From: Euptelea pleiosperma
Taxonomy: Eukaryota > Streptophyta > Magnoliopsida > Ranunculales > Eupteleaceae
Length of the DNA stretch: 64,000 nt
Assembly (NCBI GenBank): GCA_035048495.1
Contig: CM068552.1
Coordinates: 12,582,501 to 12,646,500, forward strand
Direction: 5' to 3'
The notes under the pieces were generated by a model. It did no database searches. It worked only from the letters and a program-made list of their open reading frames with translations, and had not been told where the DNA came from. Each line of letters opens with the position of its first letter. The stretch's first letter is position 1. Shown piece after piece: positions 18,513 through 30,253 of this stretch. Made by a program: the position numbers and the translations under genes.

Positions 18513-20720
18513 TAGGGCTGCAACTCGGACGGGTTGGGTCGGGTTTGGGGGCAATATGTACCCAACCCGATCTTCAATGTTGTGAGTCCAAGCCCAGCTC
18601 AACTTGAGGCTGGGCATAGAATTTACAGCCCGAGCCCAACTCGGATTAGTCAGGTTGGTAAATTACACAAATTTTTTTTATAGGAAAGGCCGCTAAAAAA
18701 TTTTATATTAATTTCTAGGGAATTTTTGACATACCCCCCAACTTTTCTTTAAAATTTGTCATACCCCACAATTTAAAAAAGCTGACACACACACACCCAT
18801 GACTCAATCTACCATCCATGACCATCATTGACTGGTAAAAAGTGCCCCTTCTTCAACCGTAGAACCCAAAAGAAAAATGTGGATTTGGGCTAAAACCCTA
18901 ACCACAAATCAAACGGCTTTAATGGACAGCCAGCCACAAGATTTCAGTGGGTTGGTCACCTATCGCCGGCAACCATCCTACCGGAGTCTTGTGGCCGGCC
19001 AACCACACTAGACTCCGGCATTTTTTAAGTCCCGTTGTGCCCAATACACTTTCCTTGAGAATCATCTTACGCTAGAGGGTTGTTTGGGGGGAGTTCTTTT
19101 CCCACACTTGTTCTCTTCAACACAGTACTAAGGCTGGGCAAAGTTTAATAAGCATCCCTTACTATACTTCTTTAAAGTATTGTCACCCATTTGACTATTA
19201 ACAGCCAAACGTAACAAGTGTGTAACCCAGAAACGTTGTTGACCGTGAAAACCAGCCTATAAGGCAATGGTTACAAAAATCGTAGCTCCACTCAGAGATG
19301 GATAAATTGGGTCTCAAGAATGATGAATTTACTTCACTTTGACTAGACTGAACATCGTTCTACAGAAAACTGAGTTTTTTTTAACTCCCAACCATGTTTG
19401 AAAAAACGGAAAATTTTTAAAAAGAAAATAAACTTTAATTTATTTACAAAAACAAAAATAAATTTCTGACATTCCCAAAAAAAGTAATTAAACGCCCTTT
19501 GAAATGACGTTTCTCCTTGACAGATATAAAAAGGTGAAAAGACTGGCTATTTCTCCGGACAAAAGCTAAAAAGGCTGACAAACGCCCTTTTAAAGGGCGT
19601 CGGTACCTGACAAACGCTCTTTAAAAGGGCGTTTGCCCATAGAGGAGTAAAACTTTTGTCCCGATACGAGTCACATGACACACTCTTATCGGACGATGAC
19701 CGTATGGAAGTTTGGTAAATCACTAGGTGGACCTACACACCAAAAAAGAAACATGATTAGTGGTTTATAAGTGTTGGATTGAAGTTATTTTCATGGGTTG
19801 ATTTTAATCGTAAGAATTTGAGCATTATTTGAGTGCAAAGATCCAAAGGTTGTAAATTACTAATCAGGCTGATTTTTGGACTATAGGTCCATCAAGGGAC
19901 TGATCAAACATCCGTACGGTCAGCGTCCACTAAGAGTGTGCCACGTGGCTCGTATTTGGACAAAAGTTTTACTCCTCTATGAGAAACGCCCTTTTAAAGG
20001 GTGTCTGTTAGGTACAGACGCCTTTTAAAAGGGCTTTTGCTAGCCTTTTCAGCTTTTTCCTACTTTTGTCAGGAGAAGTCAGGAGAAACAATCAATCTTT
20101 TCACCTTTTATTTTTGTCAGGGAGAAACACCTTTTCAAATGGCGTTTAGTTACTTTTTTTAGAATTGTCAGAATTTCATTTTTGTTTTTGTAAATAGATT
20201 AAGTTTTTTTTTTTTTAGAAAATTTCCATTAAAAAAATGGTTATAACGCAGTCTCAGTGGTTAACAATGGTGAAACTCCAACCCTATTGTTATTTAGAAA
20301 GCTTAAAACTTTACCATAGATATAACGGTTAGAACTAAAATATAAAAAACTCATTTTTTAAAAAAATTAGATTTTTAGATCTAATATACATAAGAATTTT
20401 TTATTCATCATCTTTACAAACATAAGCCAAAATTATATGAAAATATACATAAGAATTTTTTATTCATCATCTTTACAAACATAAGCCACACTAAAAATAG
20501 GCCAAGAAACATAAAACACATTAGCAAAATATATACAATTATATTTGTAGTGATGTATTGCCAGGCTCAAATTGGATCGGATTGTCTAAAGCCTCAGCCC
20601 AAGCCCAACCAGATTTTGATCAGGTTGTCAAAATCTAGGATCGAGCCTAAACCCGAGTTCTAAAGGGGCCAACCAAACTGAGCCCAACATCAAGTTGAGC
20701 CCGCCCAAGTTGTAGCCCTA
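18513..20720. mobile_element. hAT-like element with nested insertions
   Basis: Left end TAGGGCTGCAACTCGGACGG and right end CAAGTTGTAGCCCTA are inverted. Both sides repeat words such as GGGTTGGGTCGGG and CCCAACCCG. The flanks share TATAGGTAT (near 18499-18508 and 20723-20731), a probable drifted target duplication. Other elements split it: a relative of the 2253-3342 element (about 18722-19030) and the 0.8-kb hairpin at 19395-20235. Related copies are at 25955 and in CSLD intron 5. Confidence 0.65.
19395..20235. repeat. Large near-perfect hairpin of about 840 bp
   Basis: The two ~420-bp arms are reverse complements along their whole length. Examples are AAACGCCCTTTTAAAGGG-type words, AGGTGAAAAGA, and AGAGGAGTAAAACTTTTGTC pairing with GACAAAAGTTTTACTCCTCT. 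The centre (19680-19955) is a G-box foldback copy. GAGTAAAAC ends at 19645 and 19974 mark the inner element, so one palindrome may have inserted in the middle of another. Confidence 0.85.
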
Positions 20721-23022
20721 CATATAGGTATGGAGTTCGAACCCCTAATCCTTATAATTGTTTGATTAGTGCATGAAAATGGAGCATATTAGATCCAGGA
20801 TTTGATCTTCATCCAAACCCATGTATTTGTGAGTTCGTATTTTAGAGCAAACGGTTGAGATATGGATCCACGGTTCCTGGATCTAATCGGCACCCAAACC
20901 CATGTATCTATGGGTTTGGATTTTAGAGTGGACCTGAAATAATACGGGTCAGGTATGGATCCATGGTGAGTAACTCATGTTCTTCCATGACAATCTTGAA
21001 TCCCTTTGGGAAATCAGTGGTAAATTACATGGGTTTTTTGAAAATGGTTTCTTCGTGATTTGTAAAATTTTGTTGTTGGATGTGGACAGGGGGTTTTGAG
21101 AATGACTTTTGTTGCAAGCGACTGCGTTGCCGGGGTAATTCTGTTCTTTGCTTTGACGCGACATGGGGAGATTGATTCTAGCCGTTGGGGAGGGTCAATG
21201 TTCAATTTGCTTTGGGACTAAACATTCTTTGTTGATTACTTTTTGGTGTTACAAAAGTTAGTAAAAAAAACGAAAAGAAGAAGAAGAGCAGCCATTGGAT
21301 TTGAGCTTTTCTCCTCACGGACTTTATGAACAAGCAAATGTACGACTTTCAAGGCCCAATTGATGGTTAAAAAAACTAGGGGCCCACATATGTGAAGTGC
21401 GTAAGTGATTGTCAGCCTGGCATTTTGGCCCGTGGCCCAGCCCGTTGTGATGTCCTATCCAGGCCAGGGACCACTCTCTTGAGGCTCGCGGCCCGGCCCG
21501 ATGATCCCACCCAATTAGTCCCGCATGGAGGCCTGACAATCCCAGCCCGGCTCAGGCCCGTCCAGCCCAATTTCAACAAGGTGGATTCTTCGTCTTCTTA
21601 TATTGTAAATGCTATATCCGGAAAATACAACACAAATCTCAAAGACCATCCAACAGTTTGAACCTAAGGTCGTTGTAGTCTTCACTGTCATTTTTCCCTA
21701 AAATAAGCCTGACGCTTTTCGCCGTAATTTTTGTTGCTCACCACTGCCCTCTGAGCCCACGGACCGCATGAATGTTTAGCGGCAGCCCACCACTTGGTGG
21801 ATATACATATAAAAAAAATCAACCTAATTGGTAATCTCTAGCCATTAGATTTTAATATTTTTCAAGGCATGATTCTAGCAGTTAGATTCAACCATTTTTT
21901 TAGTACTAAAACCAACGGATAAAAATCATCAAAAAGCTGATTTTTAGTATGAATATCTACCAAGGGGTGGGCTAAACATCCATACGGTCAGTGGGTCCAG
22001 TGACGTCCAGATGGCCCGCAGTGACAACAAAAATGCTCAGCTATTATCTTGTTAGGTCACGACCCATCATTAATGTGTAAGAAAATTGACTTTATAAAGT
22101 TTGAAAATTGAAATACATGAGCACACCAAGCAAGCACCCCCCAGCTCCCAGCTCCCATCTTCTCTCACCTTTTTTCTAGTCAAATAACTGAAATATAAGG
22201 AAAACGTGGATTCCTCCCGACATTTTTGAACCTTGGTTCACATGTACCCAGAACCTTCTCAAGATTTTCACTGTATTCTTCATAAAAATATTTTCTTTAG
22301 AAAAAATCAACTAGTCTTCAGTTTACATAGAAGATTCGGTTCGTAGCCGACCTTAGAGAAGAAAAAAAACTGTAATATTTCTGATTACACTGCATGTTTA
22401 CAAGTTTTCCGCGAGGACTGAGTACAAAATAGCAAGAAGATAAAAAGAAAGCACAAGATTTGAACCCCCTTTTTTCTGACCCATCTCATGTTCGCGGGGT
22501 CGGCCGTTGGATTCCAAGCGGTGGTTGTCAGCACTGAACTGGCATCACTTTTTCACTTTTGGGGGTGCTGACGGTTGGATTTGGGAAATCCATGGCCTAG
22601 TGCGCAAACACCGAGAGGGGTCAGAAAAAGGGGGTCCTCGGAGCCTGAGCCATTCGCGTGCAAAGTCCCGTCCACCCATTAAAATAAAAAACAAGGTGGT
22701 TCGAGTCCATAGCTTGATTGAACAGTGATCTAGGTCCCAACCCTAAGAACATGGGTTCGACCCCAAACTTTGCCATCCAACAAAAACAAACTCGTACCCA
22801 CGAAAAAAAATAGATTTGAATCCAATTCCCATATTCGAATACAAATTCCCATCCTCCCCTGAAATTGAAAACAAGCTGGTTCAAGTCCATAGTTCGATCG
22901 GACAGCGATCTAGGTCCCAACCATAAGGTCATCGGTTCGACAACAAACTCGAGCCCACAAAAATTAAGGCACGTCATAGACACATATGACATACCTTCTG
23001 TTCTCTAAACAACTCGATGATC
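20721..23022. other. Intergenic, repeat remnants
   Basis: Holds a GGCCCGGCCCG-word fragment bounded by GATTGTCAGCCTGG and CCTGACAATC (about 21409-21542). It also holds a foldback with AACATCCATACGGTCAGTGGG at its right arm (about 21750-22010) and a ~100-bp direct repeat (22683-22785 and 22863-22965). Open frames here look like by-products of the repeats. Confidence 0.45.
22683..22965. repeat. Imperfect direct repeat, two ~100-bp units
   Basis: The two units share AAACAAGGTGGTTCGAGTCC-like, GATCTAGGTCCCAACC and GGTTCGAC words, 180 bases apart. The GGTTCGA words resemble a tRNA B-box, so a tRNA-derived SINE was considered, but no A-box or cloverleaf was found. Confidence 0.55.
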
Positions 23023-23409
23023 CTATCTCCGGACAACCGCGTTCTCATCCACTGAAAGCGCCGACCTCTTGATAAACTCCAAGCAATCTGCGATTGCTTC
23101 AGAATAGAACGAATTTGAGCGACCATATGAACTTAACTTACAATCTTGGCGACTAATGTTCCGTCCCTCCATTGCCTGACCCTTTCGACTAGTACTACTA
23201 CTTCTGCTGCTACTCCGACTAATACCTTTCTTTAGCGATTCTAGAGCTTGCCCATATGAAGACTTCCAATTCCACCTGCTCAAAAGCTTGATCAAGCATA
23301 AGAACCTTACGCGTAGCCGGTAACCCGAAAACCTTCTAGGATTCAATCGGAAACCTCGCGTTCGATGTGGCGCTCGCCGACCCGCCCTGGTGTCTCCTTG
23401 ATGATACAT
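23023..23409 (-). CDS. Small conserved plant protein of unknown function (128 aa)
   Basis: Single-exon frame from ATG 23409 to TAG 23023. The N-terminal half is strongly basic (FRLNPRRFSGYRLRVRFLCL, then WKSSYGQALESLKKGI). A serine-rich linker (SRSSSRSSSTSR) follows, and the C-terminus contains YGRSNSFYSEAIADCLEFIK. This arrangement, basic RF/L-rich start plus a short EAI-DCLEFI-type helix at the end, recalls small angiosperm proteins annotated as unknown or Josephin-like; that family name is from memory and uncertain. There is no signal peptide or clear membrane span, and no known catalytic motif. Codon use looks like a gene rather than a transposon by-product. On the sense strand a TATTTATA lies 38 bases upstream (23447-23454). 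A spliced leader is also possible. Confidence 0.7.
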   Translation of the reverse strand: MYHQGDTRAGRRAPHRTRGFRLNPRRFSGYRLRVRFLCLIKLLSRWNWKSSYGQALESLKKGISRSSSRSSSTSRKGQAMEGRNISRQDCKLSSYGRSNSFYSEAIADCLEFIKRSALSVDENAVVRR

Positions 23410-25026
23410 AGCTTAACTAAACTATAACAAATTTTCATCTACGCGCTATAAATAAGGGTGAAGGACTTTATGTGTCGAGATTCTTGGGAGAGGAAGGAAG
23501 GTGGAAAATGGGAGCTTTGGGCAGTCTTTTTAAACAACGATGAAGGAAGTTTACAACGGGACCAGACTATTGTTTAAGAAATATAATTGCGAAAATGAAT
23601 GAAGGGTAAAGTAGGGATGCTATAAAAAAATATCTAAGAAGTATAATGGCAAAAATTAATATAGGATAAAGTAAGAGGCTATAAAAAATAGCCCTCTTTT
23701 TCCAGAAGTACCCTTTTGTCCACCCTTAAACAAAATCTGTACCCTATTGCCCGCCCTAAAACTTTGAATAATTTCAAAAATGCCCACCCTTGAACAAAAT
23801 CCTGGATCCGCCACTGGACACAAGTACCCTAAAGAAAACTAAGAAGTCCAATTGGAGACAATAAACTAGTGTTGCTCCAAATCGAGTCACTAATATAGTA
23901 AGCCCTTCTTTTCTATAAGAGTCGAGTCAACTTCGCCGAGTTCGAGTCGACTTGGTAAGTAGCTCCTAATCGAGTCAATCACTAGCTGTTGTATGAGGTA
24001 TTGGTGTCTCGAATTCTACATATGTATTGCCGCGCAGGCAGAGCCCACTTGAAGACGTGGGTTTCTATTTCGTGTGGGATTTCTTGTTAATTTGTAGGCT
24101 TTCTTGTAACTTTCAATTCGCATAGTGAGAAAAAGCTATCAACTGTTGTCGCCCGTGGACGTAGTTTTTAGTGGTGAACCACGTAAAATCTTGTGTTCTT
24201 GTATTGTATTGTGATTGCTTTTCTATTTTCTTCTATCGCGAGCGATCGGTCTCGTTTTTTCGTAATTTGGGTATTTCAACGGCTTACATGTGCTATTTTG
24301 TCATAAAAGGGATAGATTAGAGAAATTTAAAAATGTGTTAATTAAATTAGTTTAACAAAGTTGACTAGTCTTTTGTCATTTTTTAGAGTGTGCAGTGTTA
24401 AGTTTTTTTTTTTTCTATTAGGAAGAAGAAGAAAGGTGCTTCCTTTATGACGCGCGTTGATTAATAAAGGAATGGTTTGAATGTTGTGAGAGGTAGAGTA
24501 AGGACCAAACTCCAAAGTCAGCTTAAGACTATCAACTAAAGCGGTTATCTAGGTTAGCTAGGTTGTCCATCAACCCCTTCCTCCCTTTGTTTTATTTACT
24601 TTATTATATTCATATTTGTTATTTTCAAAGTTGGTAGATGGACTAGTAAACTCCTTTGCGTTAATTCATGAGTGGTTGATACGTGTGAGGCTATATTGAC
24701 ATTCATTGAGATCGCCAAAGTTCAACACCTGTCCTATGATAAAGCATTTGCCAAAATCGGGTGTGAGTAGCTGAGATCCACCATCCATTTGGGATATAAG
24801 ATCTCGGCCCTTCTTTGTTGAATCCTATAAAAAGGGGTATAAGTGGAGAGACAACCACTGTCACTCGTTGTATAGATATGCCCTCAAATACTTGAGATTT
24901 TTTTTTTTGAAGTGGTGGGATTTTTGACGTGGAGATCATGCGTCCAATGATTGCGTGCCACATATACCTGAGTTTAGAATTTGGATTTTAAAAAAAAACT
25001 TTTTAAAAAGTAAGCATGGTATATGC
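23410..25026. other. Intergenic; upstream of the small gene
   Basis: Contains the probable promoter of the 128-aa gene, a hAT-type terminus CCTGGATCCGCCACTG ending near 23818 (compare 53713-53888), and no recognised gene. Bases 25019-25026 (GTATATGC) are the left target duplication of the next element. Confidence 0.4.
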
Positions 25027-25358
25027 CAAGGTTTAAAAAACGGCCGTTATAACGAAAATAATGGCCGTTATAACGGATTGGGACCTACCCCGTTACGTTA
25101 TGGACCGTTAAAACGCCCAGAAAATAACGGCCATTATAACGAAAAAAATGGCCATTATTTTCATTTTTTTTCCATTATTTTTCCGTTATTTTTCAATTTT
25201 GAAATTCAAATTTTAAAATTTGAAATTTTAATTTCAGCGCCAATTTCTCCATTTTTTTTCTGTTATTTTCCAGTTTTTGCCCCTGAGCGTTTTTTTTCGT
25301 TATAACGGAAAAAACGGTAACACCCACAGTCCGTTATAACGGTCCCCTTTATACTTTG
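25027..25358. mobile_element. hAT MITE, CAAGGTTTAAA family, 8-bp target duplication
   Basis: The 332-bp element starts CAAGGTTTAAAAAACGG and ends CCCCTTTATACTTTG. The interior is dominated by CCGTTATAACGG and AAAATAACGG words. It is flanked by the identical 8-mer GTATATGC (25019-25026, 25359-25366). An 8-bp duplication with reiterated subterminal words is typical of hAT elements such as Ac/Ds. Confidence 0.88.
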
Positions 25359-25954
25359 GTATATGCAGCCGTAAATGTGATAAGTTGGGAGGAAGAAAGA
25401 TTGGATCCGATTAATCATTAATTATATGAGTCCATCTTAGAAGATCTTTGACTAAGTAAGCAGGTGGTCCTGAGCTCGACTCCTCGGGAGGCCATACTCC
25501 TTGGAATTTATCCCTGTACATCAGGCACGTGGGAAGGGGTGACTTTTGTGGTAGGCTCCTAATTGTGAATGCATGACACTTGTATATATCGAGAGTCTAA
25601 GAGGGGACTTTAGATCATTTAAAAAAGTCCCAATTGCAATTATTTTTTTCTTTTGTGTTTAGGAAACATGTGGCATGTTATAAGAGGTCCAAATGGCATC
25701 AAAGTTACCACATGATAGAGGTATGGAAAGTTGACCAACCTCCTAGGCTAGAGAGCCCAGCTAGGATTTACAATTTGACGATTGGCATTTCTTATGGGTT
25801 ACGTTAAAGGTCATGGCTTCGGTCCCAGCTTAACCCACCACATGAAAATTGCAATTTTTTCTCCTGTTTGCCCTTTTTTTTTCTTCCCTTCCCACAGTTA
25901 TTTGAAGTCATAAGTTCTATTTCCAACTATAGCCAACATTTTATAAGAATACTA
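25359..25954. other. Intergenic, nothing recognised
   Basis: No gene or structured repeat recognised. Confidence 0.4.
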
Positions 25955-26415
25955 TTGGCTGCAACTCGGGCGGGTTGGGTCAGGTTTGGGATCAACCTAA
26001 GCCCAATCTGATCTTCAAGGTTGTAAGCTCAAGCCCAATCCAACTCGTGGTCAGGCCAAAAATTCCTAATCCGAATGGGTTGGTCTGGTTATTCGAGTTG
26101 ATAAATTATTCAATTTTTTTATTGCTAGGAATTTATATTATTTTTAATATATTATTTGTCATCTTTATAAACATAAACCACACTAAAATAAGCTAGAAAA
26201 CATAAACACATTAACAAAATATATGCATTTATATTTGTAATGGTGTATTGTCAGGCTCGGGTTGAGATGGGTTTCCCAAAACCTCAGACCAAACCCAACC
26301 CAATTTTGATAGGGTTGTCAAAATCCAGGCCCGAACCCAACCCAACTACTGAAGGGGACAACCCAACCCAACCCAAGCCTAACATCGGGTTGAGCCCACC
26401 CCAGTTGCAGCCAAA
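25955..26415. mobile_element. hAT-like MITE, GGGTTGGG word family
   Basis: Left end TTGGCTGCAACTCGGGCGGG and right end CCCCAGTTGCAGCCAA are inverted. Internal words GGGTTGGG, CCCAACCC and CCCGAACCCAACCC recur. It shares words and ends with the elements at 18513 and in CSLD intron 5. The target duplication is not clear. Confidence 0.7.
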
Positions 26416-26542
26416 ATATTTGCAATTCGCCCAGATCTTTCCAATGATGTGCATATTGCTAAATATTTGTATTTAAATATGAATTTAGATCCTGTACTCC
26501 AGGTTGTTGGGTAACTTAAATCTCAAGTGCATCGCATGTGCT

Positions 26543-26773
26543 TAGGGGTGTAAATTTGGCCCCTGACCCCGTGGCTGGGCCCAGCCCTGCACAATCGAGT
26601 CGTGTTCACCCTCTCTTTTATGCCCAACGATAAGAATTTCTGACCATTGAACACCCCCAAGCCAGCTCGCATTCCGGCACGCCTAATTAAGGACCGACAG
26701 CCAGGCCCAGGCTGGGATCTTGGCTTGCAGCCTGACCCATTAAAATCTCAGCCCGACCTATATTTACACCCTA
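26543..26773. mobile_element. hAT-like MITE, TAGGGGTGTAAATTTGG ends
   Basis: Starts TAGGGGTGTAAATTTGG and ends TATATTTACACCCTA, with GGCCCAGCCC/GGGCTGGG-type words inside. Flanks CATGTGCT and CACATGCC are only partly similar. A second fragment ends near 28558. Confidence 0.6.
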
Positions 26774-26932
26774 CACATGCCCCTCAGCAAGTTATTATTG
26801 GAACAAGGGTATAATTTTAGTCGCACCGCAGAAAATGTGAGGGCACCCAACCTGTTGAGAGCACACCACTAAGATTTCAAACTTTGTGAGGGCACCCCCT
26901 CCCCGTCAAAGCACACTCATCTCAGACCTAAA

Positions 26933-27275
26933 GAGTAAAACTTCTCACAACGGGTTTTGGTCACAACCCACAATATGAGCCACGTGGTACACTATTAGAG
27001 GGCGCTGACCGTATGGATGTTTGGTCAGTCCCTCTGTGGACCTGCAAACCAAAAATCAGCCTGATTAGTGATTTGAAACCTTAGTATATTTGCACCCAAA
27101 TATTGCTCAAATTCCTACAGTTCAAATGACTTCAATCCAATGCTTAGAATTCACTGATCAGGCTGATTTTTGGTTTGCAGGTCCACCGAAGGACTGGACA
27201 AACATCCATACGGTCAGGGTCCACTAAGAGCGTGCCACGTGGCTCCTATTGTGGGTTGTGACAGAAGTTTTACTT
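26933..27275. repeat. G-box foldback MITE (complete copy)
   Basis: Almost wholly palindromic: starts GAGTAAAACTTCTCACAAC and ends GTTGTGACAGAAGTTTTAC. Each arm carries GAGCCACGTGG, TGACCGTATGGATGTTTGG and ACCAAAAATCAGCCTGAT-like words. It is inserted in the TIR element 26805-28170. Confidence 0.85.
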
Positions 27276-27534
27276 ATAGCAAACAGTTGGTCTGTGTAGA
27301 GTGAACACAAAGCACCAACAGCGTTAAGGGGAGCAAGTCATCGCTGACACGAGGGGAGCTTCAGAGTTTGTTGCTGCAAATGACCAAAGGAGAAATGTGA
27401 AGATGAGAGGGTGCGTAAAAAGTTTTCAAAAGAAAATACCCTAAATAGGGCATTTTCATAATAAAAAAAAAATGGGCGGGATATTGGCACCCGCGTTTTG
27501 CTTAGTAAACCCAGGGGGAGGAGGCCACGGCAGG

Positions 27535-27822
<288 letters not shown>

Positions 27823-28175
27823 CAGCCCCCGAGGTCAAGTGTGGAATGCCACACTTGGCAGCCCTTAACAGCCCCCGTAGCCGAGTGTGAAATGCCACAC
27901 TCAACCGGATTGCCGATGCAGCCCAAAATCAAGAGAGGGAGAGAGAAAATGAGAGACGTACTTGCTGCGGTGGCGGCGTCCTTCTTCTTCTTCTTAGTTT
28001 TTTTTTTTTTTTTTTTTGGGTTTTTTTTTCATGGGTGTGATGAGTGAAAAAGGAGGGAGAGAGATTTTTGGGTTTACTGAGTGAAAACGCGGGTGCCAAT
28101 ATCTCATCCCAAAAAAAAAAAGGATTTTGGGTGCCCTCACATTTTCTGGGGTGCCACTAAAGTTACCCTTGGAAC

Positions 28176-29811
28176 AAACAAAAAGATATTAGAGGAATAA
28201 GTTTTAAGTTTTGGGGTCGCACAACCCATTACTGACCACATAGTAAGGTAAATACGTAGATCAGAATTTTGTTCAACGGGGGGCACAATCAATGGAGTAT
28301 AGCCACGTGGCATATTCTTAGAGATTTCTGACTATATAGATGTTTAGCACAACCCTAGATGAACATATAGACCAAAATTTACCCTAATTAGTGATTTCTA
28401 AGCGTTGTATTGGAGTCGTTTTTCTAAAAAAAGTTTCTGATTCCTTTTTCATTTTTTTTTTAAATTGAAGCTGGACCCCGACCTGGCCCGGTCCGAAAAA
28501 TAGTCAGGCCTAAGGTGGCCAAGCCCGGCCCAGCCCGGGGAACCAAATTTACACCCTACTTGTGGTTATGTACCTCATTGCATGCATAACTCGCTTAAGA
28601 TCAATCTGAAACGTTCAACTGCTGTTTCAACTCTTTGATTGCACAATCTAATATCTCTAACCATCCAATTTACTGGCTTTTCTTAGAACATGATCACATC
28701 AATTGCTAGCATAGTACAAACAATTTTTTATTGACGGGCCCCACAAGGAATATTCTCTATGTATTGACGGATCCCACCAGGAATTTCTCCCATTTCAATC
28801 ATCTAAGCTAGTGCTCCCTTCTGACCCATTAAGAAAAATATGGCGAATATCATGAGATGATTCATGGGATTGGTTATTCCTAGCCGAAGGATTTGAGCAG
28901 TTTCATCTATGGGCCTGTTCATGAAGCTCGGGAGATGAAAAATTCTTGAATTCAACGGCTATGAATCCATCAATGGGTGGGCCCAAATATTCATGGTCAG
29001 TGGGTTCGAATGAGTAAGCCACGTGGCATTTACGGGATGATATTGGAGCAATGCTAGCTTTTACTCCGGTGGAGCCAAAAAGCCACTTCGACAAACGACT
29101 TTCACAAACCATATGGACGTGAAAGGAATGAAGTCTTCAAACACCTCTCATGTCCACAAACAATTTCCTTAAAAAACGCAAAGAGATCCCAAAAACAACC
29201 AAACAAGACTTAGTCTCTCACCATCAGTTCATCTTCTCATATCTTGACCTCCCAAAAAACTTTTATCCTTTTTTTCTTTCTCTATCTCTTTTCTCTCTTC
29301 AATCAATAGTCAAATCCATACTTGCTTCCAATGATCATAGCTTCATCAATGATCACATCTTCTTCATTAATCCCATCAACCACCTATCAAGGAGAATTGT
29401 AAGTTTGAAGAATTTAATCTTTTTCATTATAAGGATTTGAGTCTAAAATCTCTATTTAAGAAGAAATATGGTGATTTTCTGTTCTGGGTACTCATCGAAA
29501 ATTGCGATAGAAGGAGGAAATGATGGTTCGTGGTTCGAATTCGAGACAGAAAATGTCGTGGGTGCTCATTTTTTTATGACGTTCACTCAAACGGTTTAAG
29601 GTATGTAATGCCGTCCATTGATTTTATAAAAAATAAAATAAAAAAAATCTAAAAAAATAGTTATATATCTATTATAATTTAAGCTTTTTTACCGCTGTAG
29701 TAAAAGAAATCGCCATTTCTAAGTTCTTTCCAATGGGTAATGATTAATGAAAATTGGTAAAAAATAAAAAAGTTTAAGAAATTACTGATTTAGAAATCCT
29801 TTTTTTTACTT
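28176..29811. other. Intergenic region upstream of CSLD
   Basis: Contains half of a G-box foldback (about 28294-28420), a GGCCCAGCCCGG fragment ending near 28558, and another GCCACGTGGC-containing remnant (about 28910-29037). No gene was recognised. Confidence 0.45.
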
Positions 29812-30086
29812 GATTGCACGAAAGCTTTTCCTGAGAAAATCCTCTTTTCCCTTGAAAATGCTTTAAATAGCTGTTTGATTGCACCCGAGGCATTTTCCAA
29901 TTGTGTGAGAAAATAAGGGTGTATTTTGCATGGCATGGAAATGAATTCCGGACTTATATGGGAAAATCACATTTTCCCGAGAAAATATTTCTACTTTAAA
30001 ATGGCTAGCTATAAAACAATGGAAATTTGTGTTTTCCCGAGAAAATACGATTTTCCCACGAAAAAATTGGCGATCAGACACACCCT
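29812..30086. mobile_element. Tourist/PIF-like MITE remnant in the CSLD promoter
   Basis: The right end GATCAGACACACCC followed by TTA mirrors the GGGCGTGTTTGATTGC end of the complete element at 63122-63428. GGGAAAAT/ATTTTCCC words repeat throughout. The left end (TTGATTGCACGAAAG) is degraded. It lies 168 bases before the CSLD start codon. Confidence 0.6.
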
Positions 30087-30165
30087 TAAAGCTTTTTTTT
30101 TTTTTTTTTTTATCCAAAATTTCAGGATTCTTCGTTCAACAACATATCATTTCAGATTCTCTCCA

Positions 30166-30210
30166 ATGCCAAACCCATTGATCAGGGAAGGGAGACAAGG
30201 AGCACCATAA
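30166..30210 (+). promoter_or_regulatory. Possible upstream ORF in the CSLD leader
   Basis: ATG at 30166 opens a 14-codon frame (MPNPLIREGRQGAP, stop TAA) that ends 43 bases before the CSLD ATG. It could reduce translation if the transcript starts upstream of it. The transcription start is unknown. Confidence 0.4.
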
Positions 30211-30253
30211 GGGATATCTTTCACTGAAAAATTAAAGAAAATTTGAAAAAAAA

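Noticed and set aside
22740..22790. Possible tRNA gene (GGTTCGACCCC)
   Set aside because: No A-box, no cloverleaf stems, and no acceptor pairing could be drawn.
22621..22992. 123-codon minus-strand frame with internal repeats
   Set aside because: Its repetition comes from the ~100-bp direct DNA repeat; no conserved motif.
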